DNA from: Mycobacterium sp.
Lineage (GTDB): Bacteria > Actinomycetota > Actinomycetes > Mycobacteriales > Mycobacteriaceae
DNA length: 64,000 nt
Assembly (NCBI GenBank): GCA_021732005.1
Contig: JAKFVT010000027.1
Location: 62,001-126,000 of the forward strand
Direction: 5' to 3'
Each line of letters opens with the position of its first letter. The stretch's first letter is position 1. Under the pieces are notes generated by a model. It searched no databases. It saw only the letters and a program-made list of their open reading frames with translations, and was not told the DNA's origin. This document shows, piece after piece, positions 21,957-33,682 of this stretch. A program made the position numbers and the translations under genes.

Positions 21957-22634
21957 TCAGATCAAGCCGGCGACCCAGTCCGGGTCGAATGCCCGAGCGC
22001 TGAACAGCGCGAAGTCATTCGGCGACACCCCGGCCACTCCCGCCGGCAGCGCGGCACGGACCGGAGCCAGTTTGGCCAGCGCGTCACGGTTGGACTTCTC
22101 CGCCGGGCCGGGCTCGGCGGGCCAGGCGCCGATCACCAGACCGGCACAGGAAAGCCCTTTGGCGCCAAGCCCTTCCAGCGTCAGGGAGGTGTGATTCAGC
22201 GTGCCCAGGCCCGGTTCGACGACGACGAGCACCGGCGCGGCCAGTTCGACCGCGAGGTCGCGCAGCGTCGCACCGTCGGCCGTCAGTTCCACGAGCAGGC
22301 CACCGGCCCCCTCGACGAGCGTCAGCCGGCCGGGCCGGTCGACGTCGCGGATGACGGTCAGCAGCTCGCCGGTGCTGGGCAGCGGCAGGCCGGCGCTTTC
22401 GGCCGCGGCCGCCGGCGCCAGCGGATCCGGATAGCGGGCGACGCCGAACAGTTCGGTGACGCCGGAGAGCCTGCCGACTTCGGCGAGGTCGTCGTCGCCG
22501 TCGGCGGTGCCGGTCTGCACCGGCTTGCACACCGCGACGTCCCGCTCGGCGACCCGGGCGTGGCAGGCCAGCGCCGCGGTCACCACGGTTTTTCCCACCC
22601 CGGTCCCGGTGCCGGTGACGATCAGAACGCTCAT
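21957..22634 (-). CDS. bioD: Dethiobiotin synthetase
   Basis: BioD closes the ureido ring of dethiobiotin from DAPA, CO2 and ATP. The 225-residue P-loop protein starts with [22 protein letters not shown] (Walker [10 protein letters not shown]), then [20 protein letters not shown] and [16 protein letters not shown]. The loop [11 protein letters not shown] is in the nucleotide-binding region. The ATG overlaps the bioF stop by 4 nt; the frame continues upstream but without BioD similarity. Controlled with bioF from the BioQ-regulated promoter. Confidence 0.95.
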   Translation of the reverse strand: MSVLIVTGTGTGVGKTVVTAALACHARVAERDVAVCKPVQTGTADGDDDLAEVGRLSGVTELFGVARYPDPLAPAAAAESAGLPLPSTGELLTVIRDVDRPGRLTLVEGAGGLLVELTADGATLRDLAVELAAPVLVVVEPGLGTLNHTSLTLEGLGAKGLSCAGLVIGAWPAEPGPAEKSNRDALAKLAPVRAALPAGVAGVSPNDFALFSARAFDPDWVAGLI

Positions 22635-23779
22635 CGGGGGTGCGCCGCCAATACCGAGTTCAAGACGTGGCGCGCGGCGTCCATCTCGTCGTCGGTCAAC
22701 GATGCCCGCGCGGTCAGTCGCAGCCGCGAGGTGCCTGCGGGAACCGTCGGTGGCCGGAAACAGCCGACCCGCACCCCGGCCGCCAGACATGCGCTCGCCG
22801 CGGCCACCGCGATCTCCGGGTCGCCGAGAATGACTGATACAACGGCAGATTCAGGTTTTTCGGGGACGTCGCACATCTCGGCGAGTTCACCCGCCCGATC
22901 GATCACAGCCGTCGCCCGGTCCGGTTCGGCCACCAGCACGGTCAGCGCGGCCAGCGCGGCGCCGACGGGCGCCGGGGCCAGTCCGGTGTCGAAGATCATC
23001 GTGCGCGCGGCGTCGATGAGGTGGTCGCGCACCGCGGCGGGGCCGAGCACCGCGCCGCCCTGGCTGCCCAGCGACTTCGACATGGTCGTCGTCATGATCA
23101 CGTCGGGCACCCCGGCCAATCCGGCCTCGTGGATGAGGCCACGTCCGCCGGCGCCGCGGACGCCGAGGCCATGGGCCTCGTCGACCAACAACAGCGCCCC
23201 GTGCTTGCGGCAGACGTCGTGCAGCCTGCGCAGGGGCGCCAGCGCGCCGTCGGTGCTGAACACCGATTCGGTGATGACCAGCGCCCGCTCTTCGTCACGC
23301 CCGGCCAGCGCGGCCTCGACCGCCTCGACGTCGAGGTGCGGCGCGACGACGACCCGCGCCCGCGAGAGCCGGCAGGCGTCGACCAGCGAGGCGTGCGACA
23401 GGGCGTCGGACACGATCAGCGATCCCGGGCCGGACAGCGCCACGGTGGCGCCGATGTTGGCGGTGTAGCCCGAGGAGAACACCAGCGCGGCCTCGGCGCC
23501 GACGAAATCGGCCAGGGCGCTTTCGAATTCCTCGTGAAGTTCGGTGTTTCCGGTGACCAGCCGCGAACCGGTCGAGCCCGCGCCCCAGGTGCGTAACGCG
23601 GCCACCCCGCCGTCGATCACCGCCGGATGTTGGGAGAGGCCCAGATAATCGTTGGAGGCCAGGTCCAATTCGGTGGCCACCGCGGGCCGGGTGCGCAGCG
23701 ATCGGCGCAGGCCGGCGTCCCGGCGCTGCTGCTCGACAGTGTCGAGCCAGGCCAGTGGGGAAAGACCGACGCGGGTCAC
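22631..23779 (-). CDS. bioF: 8-amino-7-oxononanoate synthase
   Basis: BioF condenses pimeloyl-ACP or -CoA with alanine. This is a PLP enzyme of the alpha-oxoamine synthase family, 382 residues long. Features include [52 protein letters not shown] and the PLP lysine in [19 protein letters not shown] chose the GTG that has GGAGGA 6 nt upstream; another GTG two codons earlier touches that sequence and is less likely. A BioQ box lies about 22 nt upstream of the start. Confidence 0.94.
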   Translation of the reverse strand: MTRVGLSPLAWLDTVEQQRRDAGLRRSLRTRPAVATELDLASNDYLGLSQHPAVIDGGVAALRTWGAGSTGSRLVTGNTELHEEFESALADFVGAEAALVFSSGYTANIGATVALSGPGSLIVSDALSHASLVDACRLSRARVVVAPHLDVEAVEAALAGRDEERALVITESVFSTDGALAPLRRLHDVCRKHGALLLVDEAHGLGVRGAGGRGLIHEAGLAGVPDVIMTTTMSKSLGSQGGAVLGPAAVRDHLIDAARTMIFDTGLAPAPVGAALAALTVLVAEPDRATAVIDRAGELAEMCDVPEKPESAVVSVILGDPEIAVAAASACLAAGVRVGCFRPPTVPAGTSRLRLTARASLTDDEMDAARHVLNSVLAAHPR

Positions 23780-23800
23780 AGGCACTCCTCCGACGCTACT

Positions 23801-23813
23801 TGAACACCGTTCA
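23801..23813. promoter_or_regulatory. BioQ box upstream of bioF
   Basis: TGAACACCGTTCA, with 5-bp arms around three bases, is close to the palindrome between bioB and bioQ (11 of 13 positions the same). It lies in the 84-bp gap between bioA and bioF. Repression of bioFD, and perhaps the 2H phosphoesterase gene, by BioQ is expected. Confidence 0.78.
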
Positions 23814-23863
23814 GGTTAGCGTGACGACGAGCGCCGAGGAACGAGGGGTGAGAAGTCGCGCCA

Positions 23864-25156
23864 TCACGCCAGTGCACGGGCCACGGCCACCATCGCCGAG
23901 GTGATCTGATCCACCTCGTCCGGCGTGCAGATGAACGGCGGCATCGCATAGATCAGGTTGCGGAAGGGCCGCAGCCAGACGCCGTTGTCCAGGGCGACCG
24001 GGGTGGCGACGGTCAGGTCGACCGGCTGCCGCGTCTCGATCACTCCGATCGCACCGAGCACCCGGACATCGGCCACCGACGACAGCCCGCGGGCCGGCTC
24101 GAGCCCCCGGGCCAGCCCGGCACCGATCTCGGCGACCCGGCCGCGCCAGTCCTGCGCAAGCAACAGTTCGACCGAGGCCACCGACACCGCACACGCCAGC
24201 GCATTGGCCATGAACGTCGGGCCGTGCATCAACGCACCGGCCTCGCTGCCGCTGATCGTCCGCGCGATGTCCAGCGTGCACAGTGTGGCCGCCAGCGTGA
24301 CGTAACCACCGGTCAACGCCTTGCCGACGCACATGATGTCCGGACTGACCCCGGCATGGTCGGCGGCGAACAGCTCGCCGGTGCGCCCGAACCCGGTGGC
24401 GATCTCGTCGAAGATCAGCAGCACTCCGGCGCGGTCGCACAGCGCGCGCAGGTCGGTCAGGTAGCGCGGATCGTGGAATCGCATCCCACCGGCGCCCTGC
24501 ACCACCGGCTCGACGATGACGGCGGCGAGCGAATCGGCATGCTCGAGCAGCTGGTCTCCGAACGCCGCGACGTAGTCCGGGTCGTAGTCACCCGGCACCG
24601 GGGGCGCGAACACCTGCGGGGACAGCACGTCGCTCCACAGCGAATGCATGCCGCCGTCGGGGTCGCAGACGCTCATCGGGGTGAAGGTGTCGCCGTGATA
24701 TCCGCCACGCCACGTCATCAGCTTGGACTTGCCGAAGCGACCCGCACTGCGCCAGTACTGCAGCGCCATCTTTACCGCGACCTCCACAGCTACCGAGCCG
24801 GAGTCGGAGAAGAACACGGTCTCCAGCCCGGCGGGCGTGATGTCCACCAGCAGCTGCGCGAGACGCGCGGCGGGCTCGTGGGTCAACCCGCCGAACATGA
24901 CGTGATTCATCGTCGACAACTGGCGGCTCAGCGCCGCGTCGAGCACCGGGTGGCCGTGACCATGCACCGCCGTCCACCAGGACGCCATCGCATCGAGCAC
25001 CCTGATCTCGGTGTCGTCGCGAACCAGGGTCAGCCACGCGCCGTGGGCGCGGGTGGCCACCACCGGCGCCATGGCCTCGGCACCGATCGTGCTGTACGGG
25101 TGCCAGATGTGCGCGGCGTCGATCTGACTGATCTGGTGGGGGGTCAACGCCGACAC
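23864..25156 (-). CDS. bioA: Adenosylmethionine-8-amino-7-oxononanoate aminotransferase
   Basis: BioA transfers an amino group from SAM to KAPA, giving DAPA. The 430-residue fold-type I PLP enzyme shows HIWHPYSTIG, GHGHPVLDAAL, FFSDSGSVAVEVAVKMALQYW, WRGGYHGDTF, IFDEIATGFGRTG and the PLP Lys in CVGKALTGGY. The GTG start follows a TAGGCT -10 (25170-25165 on the minus strand) by 8 nt, so the mRNA is probably leaderless. An upstream frame extension has no similarity. No BioQ box is visible at this promoter, unlike at bioB and bioF. Confidence 0.94.
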   Translation of the reverse strand: MSALTPHQISQIDAAHIWHPYSTIGAEAMAPVVATRAHGAWLTLVRDDTEIRVLDAMASWWTAVHGHGHPVLDAALSRQLSTMNHVMFGGLTHEPAARLAQLLVDITPAGLETVFFSDSGSVAVEVAVKMALQYWRSAGRFGKSKLMTWRGGYHGDTFTPMSVCDPDGGMHSLWSDVLSPQVFAPPVPGDYDPDYVAAFGDQLLEHADSLAAVIVEPVVQGAGGMRFHDPRYLTDLRALCDRAGVLLIFDEIATGFGRTGELFAADHAGVSPDIMCVGKALTGGYVTLAATLCTLDIARTISGSEAGALMHGPTFMANALACAVSVASVELLLAQDWRGRVAEIGAGLARGLEPARGLSSVADVRVLGAIGVIETRQPVDLTVATPVALDNGVWLRPFRNLIYAMPPFICTPDEVDQITSAMVAVARALA

Positions 25157-25283
25157 GCTGTGTGAGCCTAGCCGAGGTCTGCAGCAGCCCCCGAGCACGT
25201 TTGCTCAACTGATTCCGTAGCCTCGACGCGCCGTTCGCTGCGGATGAGAAGAATACCGGGGTTGGGTAGATTGAGTCCCGATC

Positions 25284-27458
25284 ATGTTCACCCTCAGCCC
25301 GCCCCGCCCGTCAGCAGTGACGCCAGCGGACTCCCCACCCGGCGCGGCGATGGGATCGCGGAAATCGGGCTTCTACCGTCACGATCTGGACGGTCTGCGC
25401 GGGTTGGCGATCGCCCTCGTCGCGGTGTTCCACGTGTGGTTCGGGCGCGTCTCGGGCGGGGTGGACGTCTTCCTGGTGCTCTCCGGGTTTTTCTTCGGCG
25501 GTTCCCTGTTGCGCACCGCGCTGAACCCTGACTCTTCGCTGTCGCCCTGGCCAGAGATCCGCCGACTTGTCCGCAGACTGCTGCCCGCACTGGTCGTGGT
25601 GCTTGCCGCAGGTGCCGTTTTGACCGTCCTCATCCAGCCCCAGACCCGCTGGGAGACCTTTGCTGACCAGAGCCTGGCGAGCCTGGCGTACTACCAGAAC
25701 TGGGAGCTTTCGGCGACCGAGTCGAACTACCTCCGGGCCGGCGAGGCGGTCAGCCCACTGCAGCACATCTGGTCGATGTCCGTTCAGGGCCAGTTCTACC
25801 TTTCGTTCCTTGTTCTTATTTTCGCGTTCGCATATTTGCTGAGGCGCCCGCTGGGCAGGCGTTTGCGGCCAACGTTCGTTGCTTTGCTGGCCGTCCTCAC
25901 CATCGCGTCATTCAGCTTTGCCGCCGTGCTGCACGTCAACGACCAGACGGCCGCGTACTACAACAGCTTCGCCCGCGCCTGGGAGCTGCTGCTGGGGGTC
26001 CTGGTGGGCGCGGCGGTGCCGTACATCCGCTGGCCGATGTGGCTGCGTACGGCGGCGGCGACGGTCGGGCTGGCCGCCATCGTCTCGTGCGGTGCGCTGA
26101 TCGATGGGGTCCGCGAGTTCCCCGGTCCGTGGGCGCTCGTGCCGGTCGGCGCGACCGTGCTGATGATCCTGGCCGCGGCGAACCGCCAGGCGCGGCCGTC
26201 GACCAGTGACCGCCTGCCGCTGCCCAACCGGCTGTTGTCGGCCGCCCCGCTGATGACCCTCGGCGCGATGGCCTACTCCCTGTACCTGTGGCACTGGCCG
26301 CTGCTGATCTTCTGGCTCGCCTACACCGACGGCAGCCGGGCCGGCTTCGTCGACGGCGCAATCATCCTCGCGATCTCCGGCGTGCTGGCCTACCTCACCA
26401 TGCGATTCGTCGAGGAGCCGCTGCGGTTCCGGCGCAGTGGCGCGGCGCAGGTGACGCCGCAGCCCACCATTCCGTGGCGCAGCCGCCTGCGCCGGCCCAC
26501 GATCGCGCTGGGCACCACCGTGGCGCTACTCGGGGTGGCGCTGACGGCGACGTCGTTCACGTGGCGCGAGCACGTCACCGTGCAGCGCTCACACGGCAAG
26601 GAACTGGTGACGCTCTCCACCGCGGGTTACCCGGGAGCACGGGCCCTGACCGAACACGCCCGAGTGCCGAAGCTGCCCATGCGGCCCACCGTGCTCGAGG
26701 CCAAGAACGACCTGCCCGAATCCACCAACGACGGATGCATCAGTGATTTCGACAACGTCGGGGTCATCAACTGCACCTATGGCGACCTGTCGGCGACCCG
26801 AACCATCGCCCTGGCGGGCGGATCGCACGCCGAGCACTGGATCACCGCCCTGGACGCGCTGGCCAAGATGCACCACTTCAAGATCGTCACGTACCTCAAG
26901 ATGGGCTGCCCGCTGACCACCGAGCAGGAACCGCTGGTGATGGGCGACAACCGGCCGTACCCGAACTGCCACGAGTGGAACGAACGGGTGATGGCCAAGC
27001 TGATCAGCGACCGCCCCAGCTTCGTGTTCACCACGTCGACCCGACCGTGGAACATCAAGCCCGGCGACGTCATGCCGGCCACCTATATCGGGATCTGGCA
27101 AACCTTGTCGGACAACGACATTCCGATCCTGGCGATGCGCGACACCCCGTGGCTGGTGCGCAACGGTGAACCGTTCTTCCCGACCGACTGCCTGGCCAAG
27201 GGCGGCGACGCGGAATCATGCGGGATCAAGCGCTCCGACGTGCTCTCCGATCGCAACCAGACCCTGGATTTCCTGGCGCAGTTCCCGCAGATGCGGGTCC
27301 TCGACCTCAGCGACGCGGTGTGCCGTCCGGACGTGTGCCGCGCCGTCGAGGGAAATGTGCTGATCTACCACGATTCTCATCACATCTCCGCGACGTACAT
27401 GCGCACGTTGATCCCTGAGCTGGGCAGGCAGCTGGGGGCAGCCACCCGGTGGTGGTGA
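25284..27458 (+). CDS. Membrane acyltransferase with C-terminal SGNH domain (OafA-like)
   Basis: A 724-residue protein of the acyltransferase_3 family. The N-terminus has RHDLDGLRGLAIALVAVFHVW with the active-site His, then SGFFFGGSLL and about ten membrane segments up to about residue 430. The exterior C-terminal half is SGNH-like, with AGGSHAEHW (about 510) and DSHHISATY (about 700). Such proteins acylate sugars or cell-wall glycans. It resembles M. tuberculosis Rv1565c and holds the same place beside the trehalose genes, but the acceptor is unknown. TAGATT lies 11 nt before the ATG, giving a very short leader. Confidence 0.87.
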   Translation: MFTLSPPRPSAVTPADSPPGAAMGSRKSGFYRHDLDGLRGLAIALVAVFHVWFGRVSGGVDVFLVLSGFFFGGSLLRTALNPDSSLSPWPEIRRLVRRLLPALVVVLAAGAVLTVLIQPQTRWETFADQSLASLAYYQNWELSATESNYLRAGEAVSPLQHIWSMSVQGQFYLSFLVLIFAFAYLLRRPLGRRLRPTFVALLAVLTIASFSFAAVLHVNDQTAAYYNSFARAWELLLGVLVGAAVPYIRWPMWLRTAAATVGLAAIVSCGALIDGVREFPGPWALVPVGATVLMILAAANRQARPSTSDRLPLPNRLLSAAPLMTLGAMAYSLYLWHWPLLIFWLAYTDGSRAGFVDGAIILAISGVLAYLTMRFVEEPLRFRRSGAAQVTPQPTIPWRSRLRRPTIALGTTVALLGVALTATSFTWREHVTVQRSHGKELVTLSTAGYPGARALTEHARVPKLPMRPTVLEAKNDLPESTNDGCISDFDNVGVINCTYGDLSATRTIALAGGSHAEHWITALDALAKMHHFKIVTYLKMGCPLTTEQEPLVMGDNRPYPNCHEWNERVMAKLISDRPSFVFTTSTRPWNIKPGDVMPATYIGIWQTLSDNDIPILAMRDTPWLVRNGEPFFPTDCLAKGGDAESCGIKRSDVLSDRNQTLDFLAQFPQMRVLDLSDAVCRPDVCRAVEGNVLIYHDSHHISATYMRTLIPELGRQLGAATRWW

Positions 27459-27499
27459 CAACTTGCGCATCACGCGCGCCACGTCGATAAGGTCTAACG

Positions 27500-29644
<2,145 letters not shown>

Positions 29645-29661
29645 CGGGAACAGGCTCAGCT

Positions 29662-31965
29662 ATGGCTTACCCGGTGCTGTCCACCTACCGCCTGCAACTA
29701 CGCGGCGCTTCGGCGGGCGACGCGTTCACCTTCGCCGACGCCGAGAAACTCATCTCCTATCTCGACGATCTCGGCGTCTCCCACCTCTACCTGTCCCCCA
29801 TCCTGACCGCGGCGCCGGGCTCCACCCACGGCTACGACGTCACCGACCCGACCACGGTCTCCGAGGAACTGGGCGGTGCCGACGGCTTGGCGCGGCTGGC
29901 CGAGGCCGCCAAGGCACGCGGCTTGGGTCTGGTCGTCGACATCGTCCCCAACCACGTCGGGGTTGATCAGCCACAGCGCAACCCCTGGTGGTGGGACGTG
30001 TTGAAGCACGGCCGACAGTCCCCGTACGCCACTTATTTCGACATCGACTGGTCCGTCGATCCCGAGGGCCGAATCCTGTTGCCGGTCTTGGGATCTGACA
30101 GCGACGTGGCGGATCTGACGGTGGACGGTGACCTGCTGCGACTCGGCGACCTGGCGTTCCCCATCGCCCCCGGAACCGGCGACGGCTCAGGCCCGGAGGT
30201 GCACGATCAGCAGCACTACAAGCTGATCGGGTGGCGCAACGGGGTGTGCGGCTATCGCCGATTCTTCTCGATCACCTCACTGGCGGGTCTGCGCCAGGAG
30301 GACCGGGCGGTCTTCGACGAGTCGCACGCCGAAGTGGCCCGCTGGTTCAGCGAGGGCCTGGTCGACGGGGTGCGTATCGACCATCCCGACGGCCTGACCG
30401 ATCCGACCGGATACCTGGGATGGCTGCGCGAGCTGACCGGCCCGCAGGCCTGGATCGTGATCGAGAAGATCCTTGGTGTCGACGAAGCGCTGGACCCGAC
30501 GCTGCCGATCGACGGCACCACCGGCTACGACGTACTGCGCGAGGTGGGCGGTGTCTTCGTCGACCCCACCGGCGCCGAGGCGCTGACCGATCTGGTCGAT
30601 GCCGAGGGTTTCGACTACGCCGGGGCCCCGGAACTGATGCGGCAGTTGAAGATCAGCACCGCCACCACCACGCTGTCCAGCGAGCTCGCTCGACTGTGCC
30701 GCTCGATCGTGGCTGCCGTTGGCGCCGATCATCCGCAGTTGCCCGATGCGGTGGCGGCACTGCTCACCGAGGTCGGTGTGTACCGGTCGGATTACCTCAC
30801 CCTGTCGGCCGTGCTGTCCACCGCGTTCGCGCACACCGTGGCCGCCCAGCCGGAGCTGGCCGTGCCACTGCAGCTGGTGTCGGCCGCTCTGGCGGGTGAC
30901 TCCAGCGAGCCGGGCGCACGGCTGCAGCAGCTGTGCGGCGCGATGACGGCGAAGTCGGTGGAGGACTGCTACTTCTACCGCGACGCCCGGCTGGTGTCGC
31001 TGAACGAGGTCGGCGGCGAGCCGCACCGGTTCGGCGTCAGCGCCGCGGAATTCCACCGCAGCTCGGCGATCCGCGGCCGCCTGTGGCCCAAGTCGATGAC
31101 CACGCTGTCCACCCATGACACCAAGCGCGGCGAGGATGTACGGGCCCGCATCGGCGTGCTGTCGCAAGTGCCCTCGCTGTGGGCCGAGTTCGTGGGCAGC
31201 TGGCAGAACACCACACCCGCGCCTGACGCCGCAACCGGATTGTTTCTGTTGCAGAACATCTTCGGCGTATGGCCTGCCGACGGACAGGTCACCGACGAGC
31301 TGCGGACGCGCGTGCACGCCTACACCGAGAAGGCCATCCGGGAAGCCATGTGGCACACCTCGTGGAACGACCCGGACACCGAGTTCGAGGACGCGGTGCA
31401 CGCCTGGGTCGACGCCATCCTGGACGGCCCGGTCGCCACCGAGCTCACCGGAGTGGTGGTGCAGCTCGAACCGCACGCCCACAGCGACGCACTCGGCCAG
31501 AAGCTGCTGGCGCTCACCGTCCCCGGCATCCCGGACGTCTATCAGGGCACCGAGTTGTGGGAGGACAGCCTCGTCGACCCGGACAACCGCAGGCCGGTCG
31601 ACTACCCGGCGCGCAGCGCGGAGTTGGAACGGCTGTCGCACAGCAAGATTCGCGTAGTACGAGCAGCGTTGCACGCCCGCCGCGACCATCCCGAGGCGTT
31701 CCTGTCCGGTGACTACCGTCCGGTGCTCGCCGAAGGTACTGCCGCACCTCACATCGTGGCGTTCCAGCGCGGCGTCGACGTGCTGGTCGCCGTCAGCCGC
31801 TGGACCGTCCGGTTGCACCACGACGGCTGGGGCGACACCACCCTGCCATTGCCGGACGGCACGTGGACCGACCGCCTGACCGGTAACCGGTGGACCGGCC
31901 CGACGCGGGCCGATGAATTGTTCGCCGAACTGCCCGTCATCCTCTTGGAGAGATCACATGCCTGA
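29662..31965 (+). CDS. treY: Maltooligosyltrehalose synthase
   Basis: TreY turns the reducing end of a maltooligosaccharide into a terminal trehalose unit. The 767-residue GH13 enzyme begins with VLSTYRLQL and has the motifs LYLSPILTAAPGSTHGYDV, VVDIVPNHVG, VDGVRIDHPDGLTDP with nucleophile Asp, IEKILG with the Glu, and TTLSTHDTKRGEDVRARI. The ATG marks the start of similarity; the frame reaches back into treX. It overlaps treZ by 8 nt. Confidence 0.95.
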   Translation: MAYPVLSTYRLQLRGASAGDAFTFADAEKLISYLDDLGVSHLYLSPILTAAPGSTHGYDVTDPTTVSEELGGADGLARLAEAAKARGLGLVVDIVPNHVGVDQPQRNPWWWDVLKHGRQSPYATYFDIDWSVDPEGRILLPVLGSDSDVADLTVDGDLLRLGDLAFPIAPGTGDGSGPEVHDQQHYKLIGWRNGVCGYRRFFSITSLAGLRQEDRAVFDESHAEVARWFSEGLVDGVRIDHPDGLTDPTGYLGWLRELTGPQAWIVIEKILGVDEALDPTLPIDGTTGYDVLREVGGVFVDPTGAEALTDLVDAEGFDYAGAPELMRQLKISTATTTLSSELARLCRSIVAAVGADHPQLPDAVAALLTEVGVYRSDYLTLSAVLSTAFAHTVAAQPELAVPLQLVSAALAGDSSEPGARLQQLCGAMTAKSVEDCYFYRDARLVSLNEVGGEPHRFGVSAAEFHRSSAIRGRLWPKSMTTLSTHDTKRGEDVRARIGVLSQVPSLWAEFVGSWQNTTPAPDAATGLFLLQNIFGVWPADGQVTDELRTRVHAYTEKAIREAMWHTSWNDPDTEFEDAVHAWVDAILDGPVATELTGVVVQLEPHAHSDALGQKLLALTVPGIPDVYQGTELWEDSLVDPDNRRPVDYPARSAELERLSHSKIRVVRAALHARRDHPEAFLSGDYRPVLAEGTAAPHIVAFQRGVDVLVAVSRWTVRLHHDGWGDTTLPLPDGTWTDRLTGNRWTGPTRADELFAELPVILLERSHA

Positions 31966-33682
31966 ATTCGCCGTGTGGGCACCGCTGCCCAAGCGGGTGC
32001 GCCTCGACGTCGACGGGCAGCTCCATAACATGACGGTCGACGACAACGGCTGGTGGCGAGCCGACGTCGACTCCGCCCCGGACGCCCGGTACGGCTTCGT
32101 CCTGGACGACGACCCGACGGTGCTGCCGGATCCGCGCTCCGCCCGCCAGCCCGACGGTGTGCACGAGCGATCCCAACTATGGGATCCCTCCTCCGCGCAA
32201 TGGTCGGACGCGCAGTGGGCGGGCCGCTCCATCGAGGGTGCGGTGATCTACGAGTTGCACACCGGCACGTTCACCCCGGAAGGCACGTTCGACGCCGCCA
32301 TCGCGAAGCTGGACTATCTGGTGGACCTCGGCGTCGACTTCGTCCAGCTGATGCCCGTCAACGCCTTCAGCGGCGAGCACGGATGGGGCTACGACGGAGT
32401 GTTGTGGTATGCGGTGCACGAACCATATGGCGGCCCAGACGGTTTGGTGCGCCTGATCGACGCCGCACATTCTCGCGGACTCGGCGTGCTGATCGACGCG
32501 GTGTTCAACCACCTGGGGCCGTCCGGCAACTACCTGCCCAAGTACGGGCCGTACCTGTCCTCGGTCAGCAACCCCTGGGGTGAAGGCGTCAACCTGACCG
32601 GGCCCGACGCCGACGAGGTGCGCCGCTACATCCTCGACTGCGCGCTGCGCTGGATGCGCGACTTCCACGCCGACGGTCTACGACTCGACGCGGTGCACGC
32701 ACTGGTCGACAACACCGCGATCCACATCCTCGAAGAGATGACCGCCGAAACCGACTCACTGTCAACCGTTGTGGGCCGGCCGCTGTCGCTGATCGCCGAG
32801 AGCGACCTCAACGATCCACGGCTGATCACTCCGCGCGACCGCGGCGGGTACGGTCTGACCGCGCAGTGGGACGACGACATCCATCACGCCATCCATACCG
32901 CGGTGTCCGGCGAACGGCAGGGCTACTACGCCGATTTCGGCTCGATGTCGGCACTGGCCAGCACGCTGCAGAACGGCTACTTCCACGCCGGCACCTACTC
33001 GTCGTTCCGGCACCGCAGGCACGGCAGGCCGCTGGACAAGACGCTGATCCCGGCCACCCGGCTCACGGCCTACACCTGCACCCACGATCAGGTCGGCAAC
33101 CGCGCGACCGGGGACCGGCCGTCGCAGAACCTGGACTACGGCCAGCTCGCCATCAAGGCTGCGCTTGCACTCGGATCACCCTATACCGCAATGCTTTTCA
33201 TGGGCGAGGAGTGGGCGGCGTCGACCCCGTTCCAGTTCTTCAGCTCGCACCCCGAACCCGAGCTGGCCAAGGCGACGGCGGAGGGCCGCAAGGCGGAGTT
33301 CGCCGACCACGGCTGGGATGCCGACGACATCCCGGACCCGCAGGACCCGCAGACGTTTGTGCGCTCGAAGCTGAACTGGGACGAGGTCGGCGAGGGCAGG
33401 CACGCCGAGCTGCTGGACTTCTACCGCGGTCTGATCGCGTTGCGCCGCACCGAACCCGAGATGGCCGACGCGTGGCTGCAGCACCTGGTGGTCGATTTCG
33501 ACGAGGACGAACGCTGGATCGTGATGCGGCGCGGGCACATTGCGATCGCCTGCAACCTCGGCGAGCAGTCGGTCAGCGTGCCGGCCACCGGCGAGATTCT
33601 GCTGGCCTGGGGTGAGCCCGAGGTGGGCGCGCACGGCACCGAGTTGCCCGGGCACTCGGTCGTGGTGACGCGCACCGGCTAG
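31958..33682 (+). CDS. treZ: Maltooligosyltrehalose trehalohydrolase
   Basis: TreZ releases free trehalose from the product of TreY. Trehalose is essential in mycobacteria for mycolate transfer. The 574-residue GH13 protein carries an N-terminal Ig-like domain (FAVWAPLPKRVRL), then DAVFNHLGPSGNY, DGLRLDAVHALVDN (nucleophile Asp), LIAESDLNDPRL (acid) and CTHDQVGNRATGD. TTGGAGAG precedes the ATG by 7 nt, and the gene starts inside the last codons of treY. It ends convergently with ilvA, the stops sharing CTAG. Confidence 0.95.
   Translation: MPEFAVWAPLPKRVRLDVDGQLHNMTVDDNGWWRADVDSAPDARYGFVLDDDPTVLPDPRSARQPDGVHERSQLWDPSSAQWSDAQWAGRSIEGAVIYELHTGTFTPEGTFDAAIAKLDYLVDLGVDFVQLMPVNAFSGEHGWGYDGVLWYAVHEPYGGPDGLVRLIDAAHSRGLGVLIDAVFNHLGPSGNYLPKYGPYLSSVSNPWGEGVNLTGPDADEVRRYILDCALRWMRDFHADGLRLDAVHALVDNTAIHILEEMTAETDSLSTVVGRPLSLIAESDLNDPRLITPRDRGGYGLTAQWDDDIHHAIHTAVSGERQGYYADFGSMSALASTLQNGYFHAGTYSSFRHRRHGRPLDKTLIPATRLTAYTCTHDQVGNRATGDRPSQNLDYGQLAIKAALALGSPYTAMLFMGEEWAASTPFQFFSSHPEPELAKATAEGRKAEFADHGWDADDIPDPQDPQTFVRSKLNWDEVGEGRHAELLDFYRGLIALRRTEPEMADAWLQHLVVDFDEDERWIVMRRGHIAIACNLGEQSVSVPATGEILLAWGEPEVGAHGTELPGHSVVVTRTG

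Noticed and set aside
25189..25202. Short hairpin GAGCACGTTTGCTC upstream of bioA
   Set aside because: A 5-bp stem with a 4-base loop and no T tract is too weak for a terminator and does not match the BioQ box.
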